In this document: positions 23,634 through 30,424 of the stretch, one piece after another | Layout of the letters: every line of letters starts with the position of its first letter | Position numbering within the stretch: position 1 is the stretch's first letter | Assembly: GCF_000315625.1 (NCBI RefSeq) | Contig: NW_005434531.1 | Coordinates: 3,292-33,715 of the forward strand | Direction: 5' to 3' | DNA: 30,424 nt | Source: Guillardia theta CCMP2712 | Taxonomy: Eukaryota > Cryptophyceae > Pyrenomonadales > Geminigeraceae | Position numbers and translations under genes: made by a program | Notes under the pieces: model-generated | What the model was told of the DNA's origin: nothing | The model's input: only the letters and a program-made list of their open reading frames with translations | The model's database searches: none

Positions 23634-26039
23634 TTACTTGTTCTTACATCCAGCTATCCTCCTATCTCGGTTAGGAGGTGGGTTTGAGGAAGGCGTCCTT
23701 CTTGGAACGAGGCCTCCGCCTCCTCTCCCCCTCTCCTGCGGAACAGAAGGATAGAGCGCCTCGCTGACATTCCAATGCTCTAGTGCTCTTGTTGCTTCCA
23801 TCCTGTTCGTCGGCGCATTCATCCCAGCACTCAGCTCTCTGCCTTCCCTCCCCTCAATCCTTCTGTTCCCCACCATCGCATCGTGAGCAGCCGCAGGATC
23901 AGCTGCCAATGCAAGCTTGAGGTCCAGACGAGCGATAGAGGCCATAATTCGCGACTCCTCGTCCTCAACCGCCTCCATCTCGACCTTGGGTAGCATGGCC
24001 CTAGCAGGAGGCTTCTGCTGCTGGTACTGTGCTGCCTGCATTCCTGCCAGCTTGTTCTGCCGGTACTGCTCCACAAGCGAGCGTGCCTCATCCGCATTTT
24101 GACGTAGCAATTCGGCAGACTTCCTGAGGGTGTGGCCTACGTCATGCCGTTGCCTTCCTTGCTGCGTGTGCTGCTGCACACCCGAGTATCCGTTCCTCTC
24201 TGACTTGAGATGCTCGCCCTCCCCCCGCCTCTTCGCGTATCCCTGCTTCGCCGTGTCTTCATTCCTGTTGGTCGCGCCATCCAGCATCCCAGGGTCAACT
24301 CCAAGCGCCATGTTCACAGCTTGTCGCAGCCATTGGTCTGTTCGCAAGATGCCGGAGAGCTGGTTGGATCCTGAGAGGTCCAAACTCTCCAGCAGAGACT
24401 CGTGGGGTGCCCTCGTGAGTCCTGCTGCTCCAGCTCCAGCTCCAGCTCCAGCTCCAGCTCCAGCTCCTCTTTCTACCTCGAATGCCGCGCCACGTGCCAT
24501 CGCTCTGTGAGCCGGAGATTCGAGATCAAGACTATCCAGCAGCGCTGCTTGTGCTTTTGCTGCTGCGAGTCCTCCTCGCACTCTGCTAGCTCCTGCGCTC
24601 TGAGCCTTCCGCGAGCTTGCTTCTTGGACTTCAACTTTCAGGGGGTTGATGAATCTTTGCTCAACAGCGTCTGCTGTGTGGACAAGAGGTTTATACCGAT
24701 CTGCTCCTCTGCTGTTTGTTTGCCTTCTGTGAAAGATGGAAACATTCTCTACGGCCTTACGTCCTTCCTCAACCCCTTTGGCAGCTTCCATCCCCGAAGA
24801 CTTCGGCTGAGGAAGGGGGCACCTCTGTTTGGCGCTGTGTCCTCGATAGGAGTTCTGACTATAGTAAGAGTTGGTCGTCCGGTTCGATGCAACGGTCGAG
24901 TTGCTCTTACAGCTCAGAACACTTCCTGTTGGTGAGGTTGCCCTTCTATGTGAGCCGGCTTCCTCTCCGCTGTTTACCTTCTTGAGATGTTCAATTTCCT
25001 CCCTGACAGCATCCACCCGTCGCCTGTACTTCCCTGCCGAGCCTGGTTTCACTTCATTGCCATTCTTCCCGCATCTCAGGTTCTCATTCCAGTAGCCGAT
25101 GCTGCTCGGTGAAGTTCGGCCTGAAGCCGAACTTGGACAGTAGCTGGGGGTTTGCATCCCTGAGACATCTTGCGCGAACTCGAAAGCCGCAGGTCCACCA
25201 GCTTCTTGTCTCGCACCTGAGCTCAGGTAGGACGTAAAGTTGAACTCCCTTGCCCGCTCGATCCCCCGCTCAGCCTTGGCAAGCACTTCATCCACGTTGG
25301 AGAAGTCCTGCTTGTTCTTGCCCGTCAGTTTCTTCTCTTGGTGGCCATTGGTGGTCTCCTGATGTCTACTCCGAGAAGACGCTGCTGTCCCTTGACGCGA
25401 GGAGTCGGCCAGCATGTTGGACGTGGGTCTTACCCACCTGTCATGGTCCCTCGTGATGATTGTTGGGGGAGGAATGAGCGAGGGGGGTTGATAACCCACC
25501 CGTTGAGAGCCACTGCCAGGACCCACCCCCGCGTTCCATGCCGGTTTTTCTCCATTGACGAGCTTGCCATTGGGGTTTCTACTCACAGCCGAGGGTTCTT
25601 CCTCCTTCACACTCGGCACGACCACGTCGTCGAATCGCACCTCCAAGGGTTTCACTCTCGCTCCGGCTGTAATTAGGGACCTGTTCTCCTCAATCTGCGC
25701 CCTGCGCTCTTCCAGCGCTTTCCGTATTCTCAATTCTTCTTGCCATTCCTGCTGTTTCGCAATCTCATCTTTCTGCTTGAGTCTCCTAGCCGTCTCCCTG
25801 CGTAACTTGGCTGCTCGAGCATCCGCAGCTTTCCGCGAAGACTCCTCTAGCTCTTGTATTGTGACTTTCTGACGAGTCGCAGCAGGTCTGCATACCTCCT
25901 CCTGTTTCGAGTTCTCGATGAGTTGCCACTTCCCTTTCTTCAAGGAAGGATCCCAGACCCATTGCCATTGGTCTCCCTGTTTCGCCTGAGTGTTGTTCAC
26001 AACTCGGTAATCACTAATCGTTATCGGAGTGACTGCCAT
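23634..26039 (-). CDS. Unrecognised 801-residue protein, intronless, with Gly-Ala repeat
   Basis: A single uninterrupted frame, unlike the intron-rich neighbours. The N-terminus has a Trp-rich segment (GDQWQWVWDPSLKKGKWQL, about 21-40). Residues 55-115 are a highly charged helix, probably coiled coil (RKAADARAAKLRRETARRLK; DEIAKQQEWQEELRIRKALE). The middle is low-complexity Ser/Arg/Pro. A pure Gly-Ala tract near residue 525, encoded by GGAGCT hexamers, precedes a repeated LLDSLDLES/LLESLDLSG pair. The C-terminal third has further helical, Gln/Arg-rich stretches (SAELLRQNADEARSLVEQYR; ESRIMASIARLDLKLALAAD). No enzyme motif is visible. A cytoskeletal or scaffold role would be a guess. It is convergent with the preceding gene, 64 nt apart. 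Confidence 0.75.
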   Translation of the reverse strand: MAVTPITISDYRVVNNTQAKQGDQWQWVWDPSLKKGKWQLIENSKQEEVCRPAATRQKVTIQELEESSRKAADARAAKLRRETARRLKQKDEIAKQQEWQEELRIRKALEERRAQIEENRSLITAGARVKPLEVRFDDVVVPSVKEEEPSAVSRNPNGKLVNGEKPAWNAGVGPGSGSQRVGYQPPSLIPPPTIITRDHDRWVRPTSNMLADSSRQGTAASSRSRHQETTNGHQEKKLTGKNKQDFSNVDEVLAKAERGIERAREFNFTSYLSSGARQEAGGPAAFEFAQDVSGMQTPSYCPSSASGRTSPSSIGYWNENLRCGKNGNEVKPGSAGKYRRRVDAVREEIEHLKKVNSGEEAGSHRRATSPTGSVLSCKSNSTVASNRTTNSYYSQNSYRGHSAKQRCPLPQPKSSGMEAAKGVEEGRKAVENVSIFHRRQTNSRGADRYKPLVHTADAVEQRFINPLKVEVQEASSRKAQSAGASRVRGGLAAAKAQAALLDSLDLESPAHRAMARGAAFEVERGAGAGAGAGAGAGAAGLTRAPHESLLESLDLSGSNQLSGILRTDQWLRQAVNMALGVDPGMLDGATNRNEDTAKQGYAKRRGEGEHLKSERNGYSGVQQHTQQGRQRHDVGHTLRKSAELLRQNADEARSLVEQYRQNKLAGMQAAQYQQQKPPARAMLPKVEMEAVEDEESRIMASIARLDLKLALAADPAAAHDAMVGNRRIEGREGRELSAGMNAPTNRMEATRALEHWNVSEALYPSVPQERGRGGGGLVPRRTPSSNPPPNRDRRIAGCKNK

Positions 26040-27436
26040 CCCTTCGCTTCAATCAGACTTATGGCCCTCAACGCTTATACTAAATGACATGAAAAAATCA
26101 CAACGGTGCTTGAAATTTGCAAGACAACTGCAAAGTATTACAGTCAGTAGAAAACAAACTAAAGAAAGCAAAATTCTACAGAAAACACAACTTTAGTCAC
26201 AGCCAGGCGTGAACAAAGCGTAGATGAGGAAGAGGGGGAGAGAGCCCAGTGTGTGAGCGTAGCATGTGTGAAAGAGAGGAGAGAGGGTACAGTAGAGAGG
26301 AGAAAGGGTACAGTAGAGAGGAGAAAGGGTACAGTAGAGAGGAAAGAAGGATGTGGGTGCGAGTGTGAGCATATCATAGGGGGGAGAGAGAAAGAAGAGA
26401 TGTATCAGTGTGCCAGCATATCCTAAGACAGTTCGTCTGCTGCCGCTAGGGCAGTGTGCGTTGCCATGCAAATTTCAACCACAATTGCATGGAGGGTGGG
26501 GGTACTATATACTGGGGTGGGGGTAGCAATTCTGATCAAGTCCACCGTGCTCATACCCTTCAGCAGCAAGAGTGTATGGATAAGGTAGGGTTAAAATGTG
26601 AGGGTAGGGGTGATATTGTGATCCTAGTACAGGTGGGGTGATCATATAGGGGGTTGATGACCTATGAAATGTATTTAAAGACAGGGGGTAGGGTAGTACA
26701 GCCCTACTACTTGGTAGAAGTTTTCAATTGCTGGGTTGATTCACGGTTACAAAAACCGTTTCATTTGATACACCTCTTTCACTACCCCACCCCTCTTTCT
26801 GTTGCCCCCATTGATCTACACCTACCCCCTCATTTCAAGCACCCTCTGCCCATATTAAAAAAGTGAAGATCGGAGTACCGGCACATACAACTTTAAAATA
26901 CCCACCCCTGGGGTATCAAATCCCTGCGGAGAACTACCCCCCACCCCCCAGGACCCACCCCAGCATCAACCCTCCCCACCCCTTTGACGAAAGAGTAACC
27001 CCCCCCCTCTGGTTCACCTTCCCATGTGCGATTCTCATGCTAGAGTGCACAGACATGAAGTCGGCAGGAAGAGAGGGAGGAAAGACACAAAGAGGTGCAA
27101 GAAGACACGATGATATGACAATGATACATCAGCTAGACCAAACAGCAACTTGACCAACAGAATCATCTACATCATCGTCCCTCACACGGGAAATATTTGT
27201 GGAGTTACCACAAATGTTCCGCAAACCCTGGTCTATGCATCACGACCAACCAGACTACGTGCAACGTGTCCATATTATATGAAATCACTATTTACGTAGA
27301 CTTGGAATCGTACCTCATTGAAATAGTGAAACTACTTTTGTGGAGAGAATACTTCCCAGTGATTGTGTAGAGCAGTCCGATAACCATTGATTTTCCGATA
27401 AGACATATAAGGGCACTTTTAACTCCATATGCAGTT
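26040..27436. other. Gene-free upstream region rich in G-tracts
   Basis: This lies between the divergent 801-residue protein gene and the duplicated-module gene. It carries a 21-bp tandem repeat, then G-rich plus-strand motifs (GGGGTGGGGGTAG type, 26488-26700), then C-rich stretches with ACCCC/CTACCCC (26780-27008), and a perfect 8-bp stem hairpin at 27195-27215 (ATTTGTGG-AGTTA-CCACAAAT). No tRNA or other RNA gene was recognised. Confidence 0.55.
26274..26346 (+). repeat. 21-bp tandem repeat, three units plus part
   Basis: Units of GAGAGGAGAAAGGGTACAGT plus A occupy 26274-26294 (one mismatch), 26295-26315 and 26316-26336, with a partial fourth unit. They lie about 240 nt upstream of the start codon of the 801-residue gene. 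Confidence 0.9.
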
Positions 27437-27570
27437 ATGTCTCGTCGCTTGCTTCCTATCGCGGTATCAGCTTCTGTAGGAGCAGGGGCTTTCTACTTAT
27501 GGTTGGACATTCTTGAATCGACGGGTTGTAGCGGAGTAATCAATTTGCCTCTAGGAAATCAAGGGAGAAG

Positions 27571-28044
27571 ATGGAGCATGGATTCAGCTACGTTGGATAC
27601 GATCCAACCAGTGACAAGGCGATCATTCAGTTTGGAAATGAAGCCAATGCTCGTCTTGTCCCTGCTCACGACCTTCTCAAGACCTCCGGTCAGGGCGAGT
27701 CCAATCACTGGTTCGCTCAGCTCCTCCATGCGAGGAGGGCTCCATCGACCGGGAACAGCGGGCAAAAACTAAGGCGAGTGACGTTTCCATTATTCGAACA
27801 TTGCTGACATCACTCGGACACTACTGACATTGGTCCAGCCATACTTCCTTCAGCTATGTCGGCTACGATCCCAAGAGTGACAAGGCAATCGTGCAGTACT
27901 CGGACGAATCGTCGGCTAGACTGGTGAGGTCAACTCTATGCGATAAGCTGCTGATGATAACGGCAGGTCCCTGCAGTGGATGTTGTATCATGCGGTGAAT
28001 TTCCGCAGCTAGAGACTGCACGGAGAAGTGCTGGATTCATGTAA
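27571..28044 (+). CDS. Small protein with two copies of an FSYVGYDP module
   Basis: Module A (from 27571) reads HGFSYVGYDPTSDKAIIQFG, NEANARLVPAHD. Module B (27839-27923, continuing at 27966) reads HTSFSYVGYDPKSDKAIVQY, SDESSARL|VPAVD and ends with FPQLETARRSAGFM and TAA at 28042-28044. The first exon runs to 27773 and ends at a GC donor (AAG|GCGAGT); the acceptor is at 27838. A second intron (27924-27965) splits ARL|VPA in module B only. The start is uncertain: ATG 27571 opens module A, but another open frame with a hydrophobic N-terminus (MSRRLLPIAVSASVGAGAFY, from 27437) may be an earlier exon, although I found no splice that joins it cleanly. The module is not assigned to a family; a distant similarity to the start of class 3 lipases is too weak to use. 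Confidence 0.5.
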
Positions 28045-28238
28045 ATCAACTTCAACAAGAGTGTGCTCGCGCTCGATCTGTTTGTCGAGAATGTAAATCT
28101 ACAAAAAAAGTTGCTCCATGACAACCACGATGAATGAACCAATTCCGATGCTGTGACTGAGTCATCATGTATTATTTTCAGTGTGCCATCAAGTTGTGAC
28201 AAAATCCTGCTTGCATATGAGTGGTTTTGGGTATCACA

Positions 28239-29469
28239 TCATTGGAGTTCACCGCTCGACATGAGGTACTTCTTGTCAGCTTTGCACGATATCAGCGCCT
28301 GCCATTGCATGAGAGAAGAAGGGGTAGAGAACCAAGTTCCTACATCATCATACGAGACGCAAGGAGCGCCACTGCAATCTATGAAAGGCAAGTCAGACGC
28401 CCCTTCGTCACGCTACTGTGATACCCTGAGATCTTCCTGGTACTCGAGCAGAGAGTTCGCTGTCGGTCAAGAACGAGAATCTTGGATTTCACTCAGTCGA
28501 AGAACTTGGAGATTGAGAATGCTTACGTCATCTTTGTCATCTCCTGATAATACAAGGACGTACAGCACCCTCCGCCTGATAGTGTCTCGAGGATTTTCTG
28601 GTTCGCCGTCCTGAAGTAGAGAGATGATCAGTCTCAGCGAGCCGTAAGAGAGACATGCACTCACTTGCAATTATCAGGACACGTTTCGACCTTCGAGGTC
28701 AGGGGATGGATTCGCTGCTGCAAGAAATTCTCTCTTTGTGCTCGAGATGCGGAGTGGGAGTTCACCTGGTTGTCGAAGCATGCAGACCTCGGGAAGATGG
28801 AAAGTGCGGGGTCCGTCCTGATTTGATGCCTGTCATCATCGAATCAGGCGAGAGTTTTGACGCGCGTGAGCTCAACATGGTGCTGATGCAGAAAGATTCT
28901 GGTTTGACTTCTGCTGTGCTGTGGGAATCGACTTCATAATAGCGGTAGGGCAGCACCTGCACTGCAACCCTTCGCAAAAATGACAAATCCACTTCGTTGA
29001 CTGTAGACCCAGATGTAAGTCTCGAGAAGTGACATGTCTGTTTACCATTGCGATCATCGGTGCAGGCAAAATCTCGTGCTACCCAGTCTGCTTGAATGTT
29101 TGCAAAACATGAATCAATTTGCGGGGCGTCGCTGGAAAGTGACTTGTAAAAGAGGTCTTTCGCCAAAGTTCCAAAATCGTTTGACTGCAAGGTATTTGCT
29201 AGTCCAACTCTGCTTGTTATATTGTGAAGTTTAATGATCTTGGCTGCACAGGCTGAATTACTCGACATCCTGCGTTTCCAAACTTTCAGGCACCAAGGAT
29301 TTGAAAGCTAAAATTCTTACTCGTTGCACAGCCTTTGACATTCATCTTTCTTCCCACCGTCGGGGAGCAGATTTACATTGGAATTGCATTGTCCATATTG
29401 ATCTAAAAAGTTTTGAGCAAGTGCGGCGTTCAAGCAAAGGAAGATGCTGAGGATTGCAAGACTTGGCAT
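28239..29469 (-). CDS. Probable secreted Cys-containing protein, spliced
   Basis: The first exon (29469-29321) encodes a clear signal peptide, MPSLAILSIFLCLNAALA, cleaved before QNF, then a Cys-bearing segment (DQYGQCNSNVNLLPDGGKKD, ECQRLCN) and a GTAAG donor. Downstream minus-strand pieces that look coding are VGLANTLQSNDFGTLAKDLF (about 29190), VLPYRYYEVDSHSTAEVKPE (about 28950), CFDNQVNSHSASRAQREN (about 28770), DGEPENPRDTIRRRVLYVLV (about 28600) and GAPCVSYDDVGTWFSTPSSL, which ends near KKYLMSSGELQ with TGA at 28239. Only the first and last exons are convincing; the internal junctions are not resolved. An in-frame ATG at 29535 is also possible, but it would place the hydrophobic segment far from the N-terminus. 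Family unknown. Confidence 0.45.
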
Positions 29470-29535
29470 GTCGCAGAAATGCTTGTAAGAAATTTTCCTG
29501 CTGTTTAAGGCATTTAGTGAGTGATGAATGCTCAT

Positions 29536-30424
29536 ATCATCTTCTCCTCTGCTTTAGACATCTTGAAGGACATCACAGCTAACTCGATATCACATATCAT
29601 TTCGTTTGCTTGAATATCAGTGCTACAGCAAGCAACGCTGCACCTTTCTGACCCTGCATTTCCTCATTCCTACCTTTCCTCTTTTCTCTCCATTCCTCTG
29701 CCCCCAACGCTATCCCTCCTCTCTCTAGCTCCTCCCTTCATCTCTTCGCGCTCGCCGCAACCCCTGAAGCACATTCCTCAATGCCTCTAGACGCATACTC
29801 CTCTGTTGTCAACCGCCGATCAGTTCCGATCATCAGTGTAAATATTACACTTTGAATTCACTTCTGTGATTTCAAATTTGAACCTCAATTTTTAACCTGG
29901 GCCGTTGTCATACCAACATCAGTCCCCGCACAACGGTTTGACTGGCTGTAACCGTACGGTACTTGACAGCCGTTTCAAAACTGAACACTGACTCTGAACT
30001 GATTTTTAACTTAACTTTGAGTAAAGACTCTGAGGGAGAAAAAGACTTTACTCAAAAGTTAAGTTAAAGAACAGTACGAGAAAAAAAGACATCCGCCCCC
30101 AGTGTGCTCGGAGTGAATGATCAGGGCCGGACCCGGCCGGGCCCCGGAAGTCTCGGAAGTTTTAACTTGACACGCCGAACTCACAGGTGCCTCGAAGTTT
30201 TTGAACTTGTTCGAAAGTCCCTTCAGGTTCAATATGGGGTGGTTTGAGGGGAATACATGGGGGTGGGGGTGGTTCTGTTTCGAAATGGCGTGCGTGCGTG
30301 CGTGCGTGCAAGAGAGGAGAGGGAGGGAGGGAGGGAGGGAGGGAGGGAGGGAGGGGGGAGGGAGGGGACGGGAGGGGAGGGACGGAGGGACGGAGGGAGC
30401 GAGGGGAGGCGGAGGGGAGGCGGA
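29536..30424. other. Right-end intergenic region
   Basis: No gene is seen. There is a pyrimidine-rich part (29640-29770), a block resembling the left end (29880-30180, with CAGCCGTTT, GTACGGTAC, ACTCTGA and CCGGCCGGGCC words), a GGGGTGG/GGGGGTGG motif (30234-30270), a GTGC tetramer array (about 30289-30308), and a GGGA/GGAGG array to the end. Confidence 0.55.
30005..30068. repeat. Long inverted repeat (hairpin)
   Basis: The left arm 30005-30026 starts TTTAACTTAACTTTGAGTAA. The right arm 30046-30068 is its reverse complement with one extra A in the AAAA run. The loop is 19 nt. The arms are AT-rich, unlike the GC-rich flank. Confidence 0.9.

Noticed and set aside
26274-26346. CRISPR-like array
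   Set aside because: Units are 21 bp, directly adjacent, with no spacers; this is an ordinary tandem repeat in a eukaryotic genome.
27571-28044. Class 3 lipase
   Set aside because: YVGYDP is weakly similar to the start of such lipases, but the oxyanion region and the GxSxG serine motif are absent.
28655-28939. Plus-strand 94-codon frame opposite the secreted-protein gene
   Set aside because: It has no recognised domain and no flanking exons, while the minus strand has a signal peptide and splice sites.

Overview
This window is nuclear DNA from a eukaryote. The best fit is a cryptophyte alga such as Guillardia. The genes are split by many short introns (about 40-170 nt, mostly GT-AG). Two proteins start with a signal peptide that ends directly before a phenylalanine (ASA|F in one, C|F in the other), which is the plastid-import signature of algae with red secondary plastids. 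A run of 100 N at 19024-19123 marks a draft-assembly gap. The species is inferred, not proven.

Layout. 1-1965 holds a GC-rich block without a convincing gene, then a purine-rich upstream stretch. 1966-6074 (+) is the nucleoporin NUP133. Convergent to it, 6265-8244 (-) is an RlmN-type radical-SAM methyltransferase with a probable mitochondrial presequence. Between RlmN and the next gene lies an 8-bp minisatellite (about 8463-8925). 9598-14121 (+) is a complete 19-exon class II lysyl-tRNA synthetase whose exons could be joined codon by codon. 14331-18406 (-) is a double AAA+ ATPase with odd Walker motifs. 18519-19020 (+) is an isolated, frameshifted piece of a DUF3638-type giant protein that runs into the gap. 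19734-22196 (+) is a 7-exon, plastid-targeted S1/winged-helix RNA-binding protein (CvfB-like). Two unrecognised genes converge at 22784-23569 (+) and 23634-26039 (-), both with Gly-Ala repeats. 26040-27436 is repeat-rich intergenic DNA. 27571-28044 (+) is a small gene with a duplicated module, and 28239-29469 (-) is a probable secreted protein. 29536-30424 is intergenic, with a strong inverted repeat and simple repeats.

How they fit together. This is not an operon; the genes are individually regulated eukaryotic units. Three concern translation or RNA in organelles: RlmN (rRNA/tRNA methylation, probably mitochondrial), LysRS (plastid form plus a possible cytosolic form from an internal start) and the S1 protein (plastid). 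The strongest leads are the LysRS double start, the RlmN reading-frame break, the altered AAA+ catalytic motifs, three GC-AG introns, and a LysRS intron that carries telomere-type repeats and copies of its own donor site.
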